DNA of 64,000 nt from Bacteroidales bacterium (GCA_017417385.1 JAFPZF010000007.1:1-64000), one strand, 5' to 3'. Counted from the first letter of the stretch, positions 1 through 8,868 are shown. Notes: a model not told the origin generated them from the letters alone. Translations and numbers: made by a program.

Positions 1-2928
1 ACCTATCAGTTCTCTAAGCAGGTCTTTGCGAAAGACTGGAATCCAGCGACTGCGTTTCGGATAAGAAGTAGTATGGATGTTGCCTCGTTTGTCTCCAGCC
101 ACCGTCTCGGAGAACACGACCAGATGAGCCTGATAGTGGGTAACCTTGCAAATTATGTCGTCGGCAACATCTTCCTCCCCTACACGAAGATAGAGGACAA
201 CAAGGAATGGCTCATAAAGGCGGCGGACGAGATAGCTTACTACGTGAATCAGATGGGCGGTGTAGGTGCTTTTCTCTATGGCAATGCTAAGATGGTATCT
301 AACACGACGAGCAAGTTGAGAGATTTGCTAGACCAGCGAAACGTCCATTTGCTGGATGTCGTGGAGGTTTTTGGTGATAGTTACAGGAGTGCAAACGACC
401 TTGGGTATATGGAACCCGAGGCGGAGTATGGAAAGGAAGAGAGCGACGTGAGGTATAGCAGGGTGGGCACGAATTTCGTGCGATCGAAGAACGGGAAGAG
501 CCTGATAGGGATGCACAACATCAGCGAGGAGAAGCTGCGGAAGGCGATGAAGATGGGCGGACTGGCAAACCCGTCGATGGCGGTGATAGACCTAAAGAAC
601 GGAATCCACACGGACTTCGGGGAGATAAGTCTCATCCCACGCTCGTCTCTGATAGACTCCAAGACCGGAAGCAACGGCGGCACGTATAGCGGGGACGCAT
701 GGACGCCTACGTACCCGGGTGTGGAGCGCAACCTTACGGATGCCGGACGGGAGCATATCAAGGAGATGGCGAAGGCGGAATCCAAGGGTGATGAAGAGCT
801 GAGAAGGCGATTAGAGGGAGCTATGGTGGACTATGCCGAAGGCAACGGCAACCATCTGTACTACATGTTCTTGCTCCAGAAGGGCCTAAACCCGACGAGG
901 ATTCAGAAGCAGACGAAGTACGAGCAGGAGGTGTATGACGAGATAGTGAAGATATTCGGCAAAGAGGTGAGGTGGTACCCGGATGACATGACGAAGGAGC
1001 AGGAGGAACAGCTGCTGGACTTGATGATGAGGGACTACCGGAAGAGACAGGAGAAGGTGATGGAAGCCATTAAGGACGAAGAAAAGAGGGAAAAGGCTTT
1101 CCGTCTAAAGATGGAGCAGTTCCGCGAGAAGCTGGTCTCCAGCAAGGACGGGCGTCTATATATGGCGCCGGCGGACACTTTCATACACGACAACTGGGAA
1201 GACGAGGAGACGAGAAGAAACCCGCAGACTAACTGGAGTAAGACGGAGAGCGAAGCCTCAATGCGAGTCATACAGGGCGGTCTTTCGGACGAGTTCTCGA
1301 GGTGGACGGAGAGTCTGCTGGACGACAAGGATATTGAGGAGAGGATATTTGTGGGCTTCACGCCAAGCGGCAAACGCAAGTACCTGCCCCACACGATAGA
1401 GAACGTCAGTCGTGTGATGAACAGTAAGCCACGAGAGAATGCGTATGGTAACAGTGGGCTGAATGCTACACGTGCCACGCTGTTGAAGAAGATGCGTACG
1501 CTCTCGGCCATCCGCAAGAATCGGGGTCTGCTGCAAGGTGACGAGGAATACAAGAAGAGACAGAAGGAGATGACGGACAAGCTATTTGAGTTGTTCTCTG
1601 ACTTGGCGGACTTGAAGAAGGAAACGGCCAACTCGTTTATAAATAATGACATAGCCGAGACAAGGCTGCAAGAGGCCCTGCCGGAGCGAGACCCAGTGGG
1701 CTATCTCAACAAGGAGTATGGGTATCATATTGAGAAGGATAGCGATATAGCCCGCAGGATAGTGGAGTTCAAGAAGGAGGTGTCGGAGCTTCCGGTGAAG
1801 TACTTCGAGACGAAGTTCCGTCGTCCGGTCGGGATAGACGAGTTTGCGGCGGCGGTGGTGCCGAGTAGCGTAGGCGAGGACGTGCGCAATGGCTTGCAGT
1901 CGGCAGGACTCCAGATAGTCGAGTACGAGCCAAACAACCTTGAAGACAGGAAGCGTGCGGTGGAAGAGGCTGCCGAGGGAGACGAGGGGATAAGGTTTAG
2001 CAGGCGGAGTGACATTGAGGAGGTGAACAGGCGGTTCAACGAGGAGCTGGCGGACTTCACGGAAGAGAATGGCATAAACAAGATGTTCTATTTAGGCAAT
2101 CCGAATGCTATTCTCTTAGCAGGTGGCGTTAAGAACTTGCCTTTGAAGTTGCATGGTGCTAAGTTGGTCAAGAAGATAAAGAAGCATGGTTATAAGGCAG
2201 AGTCATTAAAAGACTTGCCGAGAGCTTTGCAAGAGCCAATAGCCATCTTCAACAATTACGAGTCTGAGACCAATCGCTCGATTCTGACCGAATTGCATAC
2301 GGAGCAAGGCAACATTCTTGTCAGTGTTGATGTTGGCAAGGGTAATGATGTTGACTTCAACGTTATTGCATCCGTATTCGGAAAGAGTGGTGACAAGATT
2401 ACCAACTGGATAAAGAAGGGTTATGCGACGTATATGGACAAAGAGAAAACTCTTGATTATCTCCGCACTTCCGCACCAATCGCGGACACAAAAGACAATC
2501 AAGAGTTTGATGACATCGCAAAGATAGTGGATGAGTTCGAGAATCCCAAACTTCCGGGCGAAATTCAGAATGATTCTAAAGATGAGGACATTAGGTATAG
2601 TCGTGTCTCTGACTTCGTGCCGGCATGGGGTAGCTACTCTCCGCTGCAAGGACGTAGCGGGCGGATGACGCTGGAGGACTTCGAGGAGTATGCGGAGAAG
2701 GCGAAGAGCGGTATACTGGTGCTGAGCAGGACGAAGGCGGCGGAGATACGGGCGATGCTGGGTCTGCCGGAGAGGAGCACGAAGGCGGGAGCGAAGGCTG
2801 ACGAAGTGAAGAGGATAGCGAAGATGGACGAGAAGGAGAGGAAGGCTGCGGTGAAGGCGATGACGAGATTTCTGAAGGCTGCGATGACGGGACTGCGGAG
2901 GGACTTCAAGATTGGGGAGAGGGGATGA
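1..2928 (+). CDS. Phage/ICE polyvalent protein, C-terminal part, with MuF_C-like domain (partial)
   Basis: The reading frame is open to the window edge, so this is the C-terminal part of a larger protein; residues below are counted from the ATG at 73. The protein is hydrophilic, rich in Glu, Lys and Arg, with long helical stretches (about 280-380). Three copies of a linker of the type D-[IV]-R-[YF]-S-R occur at residues 125-130, 639-644 and 839-844 and seem to separate modules. Residues about 672-826 resemble the MuF C-terminal domain of phage proteins (GNPNAILLAGG, KHG, LPRALQEPIAIF, IASVFGK, then NWIKKG). Such multi-domain polyvalent proteins are known from phages and conjugative elements, where they are thought to enter the recipient with the DNA. 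The MuF_C stretch is visibly AT-richer than its flanks. This suggests the end of a prophage or ICE lying to the left. Exact function is unknown. Confidence 0.75.
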   Translation, partial: TYQFSKQVFAKDWNPATAFRIRSSMDVASFVSSHRLGEHDQMSLIVGNLANYVVGNIFLPYTKIEDNKEWLIKAADEIAYYVNQMGGVGAFLYGNAKMVSNTTSKLRDLLDQRNVHLLDVVEVFGDSYRSANDLGYMEPEAEYGKEESDVRYSRVGTNFVRSKNGKSLIGMHNISEEKLRKAMKMGGLANPSMAVIDLKNGIHTDFGEISLIPRSSLIDSKTGSNGGTYSGDAWTPTYPGVERNLTDAGREHIKEMAKAESKGDEELRRRLEGAMVDYAEGNGNHLYYMFLLQKGLNPTRIQKQTKYEQEVYDEIVKIFGKEVRWYPDDMTKEQEEQLLDLMMRDYRKRQEKVMEAIKDEEKREKAFRLKMEQFREKLVSSKDGRLYMAPADTFIHDNWEDEETRRNPQTNWSKTESEASMRVIQGGLSDEFSRWTESLLDDKDIEERIFVGFTPSGKRKYLPHTIENVSRVMNSKPRENAYGNSGLNATRATLLKKMRTLSAIRKNRGLLQGDEEYKKRQKEMTDKLFELFSDLADLKKETANSFINNDIAETRLQEALPERDPVGYLNKEYGYHIEKDSDIARRIVEFKKEVSELPVKYFETKFRRPVGIDEFAAAVVPSSVGEDVRNGLQSAGLQIVEYEPNNLEDRKRAVEEAAEGDEGIRFSRRSDIEEVNRRFNEELADFTEENGINKMFYLGNPNAILLAGGVKNLPLKLHGAKLVKKIKKHGYKAESLKDLPRALQEPIAIFNNYESETNRSILTELHTEQGNILVSVDVGKGNDVDFNVIASVFGKSGDKITNWIKKGYATYMDKEKTLDYLRTSAPIADTKDNQEFDDIAKIVDEFENPKLPGEIQNDSKDEDIRYSRVSDFVPAWGSYSPLQGRSGRMTLEDFEEYAEKAKSGILVLSRTKAAEIRAMLGLPERSTKAGAKADEVKRIAKMDEKERKAAVKAMTRFLKAAMTGLRRDFKIGERG

Positions 2929-2982
2929 TTAGAGAATGGCATGATGGTTGTTTTAAATATGACATAATCAATAAATTGAGAC

Positions 2983-3057
2983 ATGACAGAAATACAGATA
3001 AAGACGATAAGCAGAGCAAAGAGGACCATTCAAACAGGTCTGGAGACGAACGGATAA
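2983..3057 (+). other. Short reading frame behind the polyvalent gene, possible gene remnant
   Basis: A 24-codon frame (MTEIQIKTISRAKRT...) begins 55 nt after the polyvalent gene and stops at a TAA. The same frame then continues open for another 19 codons to a TGA. The composition looks protein-like, so this may be the decayed start of another mobile-element gene. It could equally be chance. An alternative 62-codon frame (2925-3113), overlapping the upstream stop as ATGA, is so charged and low in complexity that I do not favour it. Confidence 0.2.
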
Positions 3058-3101
3058 AGCAGGCAGAGAGAGAAGGTAGAGGAAAAGGAAAGGGGCAAAA
3101 T

Positions 3102-3132
3102 TTTGAATATTAGTTGAAAAGGAATAATTTTG
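3102..3132 (+). promoter_or_regulatory. Bacteroidetes-type promoter for the amidase operon
   Basis: TTTG at 3102-3105 and TAATTTTG at 3125-3132 are separated by 19 nt, matching the -33/-7 consensus of the Bacteroidetes primary sigma factor. Transcription would start near 3139, giving a leader of about 50 nt before the ATG at 3191. Confidence 0.6.
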
Positions 3133-3190
3133 CGGTCAAGAGGTATAGTTTGCCCATAGTTGGAGACTAACTAAAGAATAAGAAAAGTAG

Positions 3191-4291
3191 ATGAGAAACA
3201 ACATATTGCGATGTCTGATAATGTTAGTCGCTTTAGTTTCCGCTCCGGCGGTCAGCTATGAAGCGGCGGCACAGACACGACTAAAGAAGATAGTCATAGA
3301 CCCGGGTCATGGAGGAAGAGACCCTGGGGCATTGGGGAAGAAGTCACGAGAGAAGAACGTAGTATTGGCAGTCTCGAAGCGCCTTGGGGAGCTGATAAAG
3401 GACAGCCTGACGGACGTCGAGTGCATATATACGCGAAGCACAGACGTCTTTATACCACTTGACAAGCGAGCGGAGATAGCGAACAAGAACGGAGCGGACT
3501 TGTTCATATCGATACATGCGAACTCCAGTCTGACAAAGAGCGTGACTGGAGCGGAGACGTACGTCCTCGGACTCCATAGGTCGAAAGAGAACCTCGAAGT
3601 AGCTCAGAAGGAGAATGCCGTCATCACAATGGAGGACGACTACACGAGCAAATATGAGGGTTTTGACCCGACACAGCCGGAGTCTTACATAATGTTTGAG
3701 TTGATGCAGAACGTATATCTCGAGCAGAGCATAGCCGTCGCATCGCTCATACAGAAGGAGCTACAGGCGGGAGGACGAGAGGATCGAGGAGTCAAGCAGG
3801 CGGGATTTCTCGTCTTGAGGCAGACGACGATGCCGAGCGTCCTGGTCGAGCTCGGGTACATCAGCAATGCGACAGAGGAGAAGTTCCTGACAGGAGTTGA
3901 GGGGACGGAAGTCCTGGCGTCGGCGATATTCAGGGCCGTGAAGTCGTATAAGCAGCTGTATGACACACAGAACAGCCCGAGCATGGTCAAGGCAGAGGCG
4001 CAGAAAGCCGAGGAGAAGAAAGTCAACGCATGGCCGGAGGGTGTCAACATCCGCATACAAGTCGCAGCGAGCAAGTCTGAGATAAAGGTCGACACCTTGT
4101 CGGGGCTACCCGTCACGATGTTGGAGGATGGCGAGACAAAGAAATACATGCTAGGAATCTTCACCACGTATGAAGAGGCGAGCGCGAAGATGAAAGAAGT
4201 CAAGGAGAAGTATCACGACTGTTTTTTTGTCGCCTTTGACGGCAAGGAGAAGATAGCAGTCAAAACGGCTCGGAGGAAATTGAAGAAATGA
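3191..4291 (+). CDS. N-acetylmuramoyl-L-alanine amidase (Amidase_3), secreted
   Basis: Zinc amidase that cuts the bond between muramic acid and the first alanine of the peptide stem, used in cell separation and wall turnover. A signal peptide covers residues about 1-28 (hydrophobic LIMLVALVSAPAV). The catalytic domain shows the full Amidase_3 set: H40 in IDPGHGG, E54 in SREKNV, H109 in SIHANSS and E220 in ELGYISN. The last ~80 residues (about 285-360) form a separate module resembling a SPOR-like fold (IRIQVAASKSE, then a tract ending in GIFTTYEEA), which would bind septal glycan; this part is inferred. It overlaps the MCE gene by 4 nt (ATGA), so the two are surely co-transcribed. A clear promoter lies about 60 nt upstream. 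Confidence 0.93.
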   Translation: MRNNILRCLIMLVALVSAPAVSYEAAAQTRLKKIVIDPGHGGRDPGALGKKSREKNVVLAVSKRLGELIKDSLTDVECIYTRSTDVFIPLDKRAEIANKNGADLFISIHANSSLTKSVTGAETYVLGLHRSKENLEVAQKENAVITMEDDYTSKYEGFDPTQPESYIMFELMQNVYLEQSIAVASLIQKELQAGGREDRGVKQAGFLVLRQTTMPSVLVELGYISNATEEKFLTGVEGTEVLASAIFRAVKSYKQLYDTQNSPSMVKAEAQKAEEKKVNAWPEGVNIRIQVAASKSEIKVDTLSGLPVTMLEDGETKKYMLGIFTTYEEASAKMKEVKEKYHDCFFVAFDGKEKIAVKTARRKLKK

Positions 4292-5514
4292 ATGCTGAGA
4301 AACTGAGAAACATCAAGATAGGCGTATTTGCCATAGTAGCATTCGTGATCCTTTGCTGGGGATTGAGCTACCTGAAGGGGAAAGACCTGTTCTCTCGCGG
4401 GGGAAAGTTGACGGCATACTTCTCAAATGTTGACGGTCTGACCGACTCCAGTCCTGTGATATTCAACGGTTATAAAGTAGGCGGCATCAGCAGCATAGAG
4501 ATAGACCAGTATACAGAGGACCCATCGAAGCTATTCTGCGTACAGCTGACAGTCGACAAGAAGCTCGAGGTCCCGAAGGACAGCCGTGTCATCATCGTCA
4601 GCACAGACATACTTGGCGGCAAGGGCATAGAGCTAAGAATGGGGAAAAGTCCAGATAAGGCAAGCTATGGGGACGTGCTTGGGAGCGGGATACAGTCGGG
4701 GCTGCTTGACGACATAGCGCCGTTGAAGGACAAGGCGGCAGACCTGATGACGAGTGCGGACGGCGTGATGACAGGACTTGACTCGTTGCTATCGGACAAG
4801 AACAGGGACAAGCTCGACGAGGCCATAGCGGCACTTGCAGTCACGATGAGAAATGTCGAGGCCATCACGAGGAACCTCGAGGTCATGACGAGGAATAGTG
4901 GTGCGATAGGAGGGACATTCTCGTCGGCAGACGGCTTCATGGGGAACCTAAACAAGCAGAGCGGGAAGATAGACACCATAATGACGAACATGAGTCAGCT
5001 ATCGTCTGAGTTGGCTCAGACCAAGATAGGCAGTGCGATGGAGAAGATGGACTCGTTGCTTGGCCGGGCGAATGGACTATTGGCGTCGGACGGAAACATA
5101 GGTAAGATAGCGTCGGACGACAAGCTATATGAGAACTTGACAGCGGCGATAGACAACCTGAACAGGCTGCTCGTCGACGTCCGATTGAATCCGTCGAGAT
5201 ACATCAACGTGTCGGCGATCAAGATAGGAGGCAAGCAGGTATATTTCTCGGACTCGGAAGGTCAGGCGAGCGTCCTAGCAGGGAAAGTGTATACAATATG
5301 CATCCTATCTCAGAAAACTCCGGCAGACATGCCGACGAAGTTGGGCGGCAAGAAAGTGTATGAGTATTTCAATGGCAAGACATATAAGTATCTAGTCATG
5401 CCGTTTGCGACGGAGGGCGAGGCACAGGCGTTCATCACGGAGAACGCTCTAAAGACGCCATATCCGCAGAGCACCGTCGAGTATTACGAGGACGGGCTGC
5501 AGAAGCGAAAGTAG
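4288..5514 (+). CDS. MCE/MlaD family lipid-transport protein
   Basis: Inner-membrane anchored MCE-domain protein, the type that forms a periplasmic ring moving phospholipids between membranes together with an Mla-like ABC transporter. One N-terminal membrane segment (about residues 9-28, IGVFAIVAFVILCWGLSYL) is followed by the MCE domain at about 35-125 (AYFSNVDGLTDSSPV, then GYKVGGISSIEI). A long helical region with repeated Asn/Met/Asp heptads follows to about 290. The C-terminal ~80 residues resemble the C-terminal module of the upstream amidase in layout. No MlaE/MlaF homologue lies in the window. The start overlaps the amidase stop. Confidence 0.9.
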   Translation: MNAEKLRNIKIGVFAIVAFVILCWGLSYLKGKDLFSRGGKLTAYFSNVDGLTDSSPVIFNGYKVGGISSIEIDQYTEDPSKLFCVQLTVDKKLEVPKDSRVIIVSTDILGGKGIELRMGKSPDKASYGDVLGSGIQSGLLDDIAPLKDKAADLMTSADGVMTGLDSLLSDKNRDKLDEAIAALAVTMRNVEAITRNLEVMTRNSGAIGGTFSSADGFMGNLNKQSGKIDTIMTNMSQLSSELAQTKIGSAMEKMDSLLGRANGLLASDGNIGKIASDDKLYENLTAAIDNLNRLLVDVRLNPSRYINVSAIKIGGKQVYFSDSEGQASVLAGKVYTICILSQKTPADMPTKLGGKKVYEYFNGKTYKYLVMPFATEGEAQAFITENALKTPYPQSTVEYYEDGLQKRK

Positions 5515-5546
5515 AATAATAATCCCCAAACAGAGAATCAACAGAA

Positions 5547-6440
5547 GTGAAACGAATTTACGTAGGTTTTTGTGCGATAGCATTTGCGATGTCGGCTCGG
5601 GCAGTAGTTGCGCCGCTGCCAGCGGACTCGTTGAGGTCGGCAGAAGAGATAATAGAGCTGGCGGACAGCGTAGCAGTTGCTGAGATAGACACGACCGAGG
5701 TCGAGGAGGAAATCGACTTCACGGAGGATTGGGACACAGACAGGATACATGCGTATCGGCATCTGAACCTTTCAACGTTGCCGGACGAGGTAGCACTAAA
5801 TTTAGTAGACTCCACGCATCATTTCTGTGCACCGATAGTTGGACGCGTCCGGTCCAGGTATATGTTCAGGAGGCGCAGGCCGCATAAGGGCACAGACATA
5901 CCGCTGAGCGTTGGTGACCCGGTACGGGCAGCCTTTGACGGCAAGGTCAGGGTCGTGAAGAAGACGCGTCAGACGGGCGGCTATGGCAACCTCGTCGTAA
6001 TCCGTCATACCAACGGACTCGAGACCTATTATGGACATCTAAGCCGACATGCGGTACAGGTCAATGATGTCGTCCATGCGGGGGACACCATAGGCTTCGG
6101 AGGCAACACAGGGCGCAGCACAGGGCCTCATCTACATTTCGAGGTCCGGTATATGGGTCAGGCTTTTGACCCGGAGCGACTAATCGACTTCCCGACGGGG
6201 ACGTTGCGGACAGAGGAGTTCACAGTGAAGAAGCACTACTTCAGTATATACTCCCATTACGGACAGACCGACGAGGAGAGCCTTGCGGCGTCGAAGCGGA
6301 TGATCCATACAATCAGGAGGGGCGACACCCTTGGAGCGCTTGCTAGCAAGTATCACACGACCGTTACGAATATCTGTCGGCTGAATAACATTTCGTCACG
6401 GAAGATGTTGCGAATAGGTGAAAGAATCATAGTGAGATGA
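5547..6440 (+). CDS. M23 family metallopeptidase with C-terminal LysM domain
   Basis: LytM-type peptidase acting on peptidoglycan cross-bridges, or a regulator of amidases if inactive. Here the metal ligands are all present: H113 and D117 in HKGTD, and H195 and H197 in GPHLHFE, with a YYGHLS motif between them. A signal peptide is at residues 1-20. A single LysM repeat (HTIRRGDTLGALASKYHTT) at about 251-296 should bind glycan. The start is GTG; the next ATG would cut into the signal peptide. It lies 32 nt after the MCE gene, and the three genes read as one cell-envelope operon ending before the rpsA promoter. Confidence 0.92.
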   Translation: MKRIYVGFCAIAFAMSARAVVAPLPADSLRSAEEIIELADSVAVAEIDTTEVEEEIDFTEDWDTDRIHAYRHLNLSTLPDEVALNLVDSTHHFCAPIVGRVRSRYMFRRRRPHKGTDIPLSVGDPVRAAFDGKVRVVKKTRQTGGYGNLVVIRHTNGLETYYGHLSRHAVQVNDVVHAGDTIGFGGNTGRSTGPHLHFEVRYMGQAFDPERLIDFPTGTLRTEEFTVKKHYFSIYSHYGQTDEESLAASKRMIHTIRRGDTLGALASKYHTTVTNICRLNNISSRKMLRIGERIIVR

Positions 6441-6459
6441 TTTTTTTTGACTTAAGTAC

Positions 6460-6488
6460 TTGCAAATAAAAAAATAAGACTAACTTTG
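6460..6488 (+). promoter_or_regulatory. Promoter and long leader of rpsA
   Basis: TTG at 6460-6462 and TAACTTTG at 6481-6488, 18 nt apart. The predicted leader is about 110 nt (6495-6604). S1 genes are autoregulated through their leaders in other bacteria, so the leader could be a regulatory RNA, but I see no strong hairpin in it. Confidence 0.7.
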
Positions 6489-6604
6489 CACGTCTTTTGG
6501 AACGACATAAGAATCAGATACTTTCGTGAGGGGGTAGAGTTCAAGGTGTTTCTTTAGAACAAATCAATAAATAAAGTCTAATTCAATAACTGTATCAAGT
6601 ATCA

Positions 6605-8380
6605 ATGAGTGAGTTAAATCAGGGCGTTGAGAATTTCAACTGGGACGAGCTCGAGGAGAGCAACGGCAAGGTTCAGCGTTCAGCTGAGCAGGTTGAGATG
6701 TACGACAAGACGTTTTCTTCGTTGAAGGAGAAGGACGTCGTAGAGGGCACGGTAATCGCTCTCAACAAGCGTGAGGTTGTCGTCAACGTCGGTTTCAAGT
6801 CTGACGGAATAGTCAGCCGCAGTGAGTTCCGCTACAATCCGGACCTTAAGGTCGGTGATCAGGTAGAGGTTTACGTAGAGAATCAGGAGGACAAGAATGG
6901 TCAGCTCATTCTCTCGCACAAGAAGGCACGTGCAATCAGGGCATGGGATCGTATCAACGCAGCGTTGGAGAACGACGAGGTTGTCAAGGGATACATCAAG
7001 TGCCGCACGAAGGGTGGTATGATCGTCGATGTATTCGGCATCGAGGCATTCTTGCCAGGTTCACAGATTGACGTTAAGCCGATTCGTGACTACGATATCT
7101 TCGTCGGGAAGACGATGGAGTTCAAGGTCGTCAAGATCAACGCAGAGTTCCGCAATGTTGTTGTCTCACACAAGGCGCTCATTGAGGCCGAGCTCGAGCA
7201 GCAGAAGAAGGAGATCATCTCCAAGCTCGAGAAGGGTCAGGTACTTGAGGGTACAGTCAAGAATATCACGTCGTACGGTGTCTTCGTTGACCTCGGTGGT
7301 GTCGACGGACTCATCCACATCACGGATCTTTCTTGGGGTCGCGTAAGCCATCCGGAGGAGGTCGTATCGCTTGATCAGAAGATCAACGTCGTCATCCTCG
7401 ACTTCGACAACGAGAAGAAGCGCATAGCACTTGGCTTGAAGCAGTTGACGCCTCATCCATGGGATGCACTCGACACGACATTGAATGTTGGCGACAAGGT
7501 AAAGGGTAAGGTTGTTGTCCTCCAGGATTACGGTGCATTCGTAGAGATTGCTCCGGGCGTAGAGGGCTTGATCCATGTCAGCGAGATGAGCTGGTCGCAG
7601 CACTTGCGTAGCGCACAGGAATTCCTCCATGAGGGTGACATTGTTGAGGCAGTCATCTTGACGCTTGATCGTGACGAGAGGAAGATGTCTCTTGGCATCA
7701 AGCAGCTCCATCCGGATCCATGGACGAACATCGACGAGAAGTATCCAGTTGGTTCGAAGCACACGGCAGTTGTCCGCAACTTCACGACATTTGGCATCTT
7801 TGCAGAGCTTGAGGAGGGCATCGACGGCATCATCCACATCTCTGACCTTTCTTGGACGAAGAAGATCAAGCATCCGAACGAGTTCACGCAGATTGGAGCA
7901 AGCATCGACGTTGTCGTTCTCGACATCGACAAGGAGAATCGTCGCTTGAGCCTCGGTCACAAGCAGCTCGAGGAGAATCCGTGGGATGTCTTCGAGGGTG
8001 TCTTCACAGTAGGTTCAGTACACGAGGGTACGATCACGGAGATTGTAGAGAAGGGTGCAGTAGTCGCATTGCCATACGGCGTAGAGGGCTTTGCAACTCC
8101 ACGTCATCTCATCAAGGAGGATGGCACGCAGGCTAAGGTTGACGAGAAGCTTCCGTTCAAGGTCATCGAGTTCAATAAGGCTACGAAGCGCATCATAGTA
8201 TCACACTCACGTACGTTTGAGGCAGAGAAGCCTAACGAGGAGAAGAAGCCTCGTGCAAAGAAGGCTACGAGCACGAATGCACGCAAGCAGGTAGAGGCAA
8301 AGGAGGTCACCACTCTTGGCGACATCACGGACCTCGCAGCTCTGAAGAGCAAGCTTGACGAGTCTGAGAAGAACAACTAA
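6605..8380 (+). CDS. rpsA: 30S ribosomal protein S1
   Basis: RNA-binding ribosomal protein that brings mRNA to the small subunit. Repeated S1 (OB-fold) domains are easy to see, each with a G-V-F/A-V-D/E...G-L-I-H-[IV]-S core: ITSYGVFVDLGGVDGLIHITDL, DYGAFVEIAPGVEGLIHVSEM and NFTTFGIFAELEEGIDGIIHIS are the best three (cores shown in part). About six domains fit into 591 residues, followed by a Lys/Ala-rich tail, which is usual for Bacteroidetes S1. Codon use differs from most neighbours: Arg is CGT/CGC and Ile mostly ATC, as expected for a highly expressed gene, whereas neighbours prefer AGG and ATA. It has its own promoter and terminator. Confidence 0.97.
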   Translation: MSELNQGVENFNWDELEESNGKVQRSAEQVEMYDKTFSSLKEKDVVEGTVIALNKREVVVNVGFKSDGIVSRSEFRYNPDLKVGDQVEVYVENQEDKNGQLILSHKKARAIRAWDRINAALENDEVVKGYIKCRTKGGMIVDVFGIEAFLPGSQIDVKPIRDYDIFVGKTMEFKVVKINAEFRNVVVSHKALIEAELEQQKKEIISKLEKGQVLEGTVKNITSYGVFVDLGGVDGLIHITDLSWGRVSHPEEVVSLDQKINVVILDFDNEKKRIALGLKQLTPHPWDALDTTLNVGDKVKGKVVVLQDYGAFVEIAPGVEGLIHVSEMSWSQHLRSAQEFLHEGDIVEAVILTLDRDERKMSLGIKQLHPDPWTNIDEKYPVGSKHTAVVRNFTTFGIFAELEEGIDGIIHISDLSWTKKIKHPNEFTQIGASIDVVVLDIDKENRRLSLGHKQLEENPWDVFEGVFTVGSVHEGTITEIVEKGAVVALPYGVEGFATPRHLIKEDGTQAKVDEKLPFKVIEFNKATKRIIVSHSRTFEAEKPNEEKKPRAKKATSTNARKQVEAKEVTTLGDITDLAALKSKLDESEKNN

Positions 8381-8422
8381 GATGTCGGACTGAAATAAAA
8401 TCGGTCTAAAACGTAACAAATT

Positions 8423-8470
8423 ATGAGCTGCGAGCGTAGAAGGCTACGAGCGCAGCTCATATTTATTATT
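8423..8470 (+). terminator. Rho-independent terminator of rpsA
   Basis: An inverted repeat with outer arms ATGAGCTGCG and CGCAGCTCAT (8423-8432 and 8451-8460) and a partly paired inner stem is followed by the AT-rich run ATTTATTATT. Confidence 0.8.
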
Positions 8471-8489
8471 GTAAGTTCTATCATATAAA

Positions 8490-8840
8490 ATGGATACAGT
8501 AAAGGTTGAGAGTAAGTCAGGTTACTCCATAGTCACGATGCTAACCGACAAGTTGGATGGTACTACAGTTCCGACGTTGCGATCGGAGTTGGTATTGCTT
8601 GCAGGTTCGTCGGTCAAGAACATGATAATCGACTTGTCGACATGTGAGTATTGTGACACGACTGGTCTGAGTGCGATATTGATAGCTCATAGGCTATGTA
8701 AGGACGGGACGTTGATACTGGCTGGAGTCAGGGAGTCGGTAGAGAATATGCTGTCGATACAGAGGTTTGATCCGCCATTGATATTGGTAGGAGACATGGC
8801 AGAGGGGGAAGCACGTATGAAGTCAGTATTAGAGGCCTAA
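8490..8840 (+). CDS. STAS-domain protein, anti-sigma-factor antagonist-like
   Basis: A single STAS domain of 116 residues, the fold of SpoIIAA/RsbV proteins that bind and titrate anti-sigma kinases. The core strand and helix are clear: NMIIDLSTCEYCDTTGLSAI at residues about 45-64. At the phosphorylation site the usual Ser-Ser is Thr-Thr (D56-T57-T58-G59), so Thr would have to be the acceptor if it is regulated by phosphorylation. No partner kinase, phosphatase or sigma factor is in the window. It is 28 nt ahead of the RNase Z gene and probably co-transcribed with it. Confidence 0.85.
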   Translation: MDTVKVESKSGYSIVTMLTDKLDGTTVPTLRSELVLLAGSSVKNMIIDLSTCEYCDTTGLSAILIAHRLCKDGTLILAGVRESVENMLSIQRFDPPLILVGDMAEGEARMKSVLEA

Positions 8841-8868
8841 AAAGAGAAAAGGGGGAAGACAGGAAGGA

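Noticed and set aside
2925-3113. 62-codon frame overlapping the end of the polyvalent gene
   Set aside because: The ATGA overlap is tempting, but the product is highly charged, low in complexity and includes the -33 element of the next promoter.
7166-7960. 264-codon frame on - opposite rpsA
   Set aside because: Shadow of the S1 domains; the plus-strand gene is certain.
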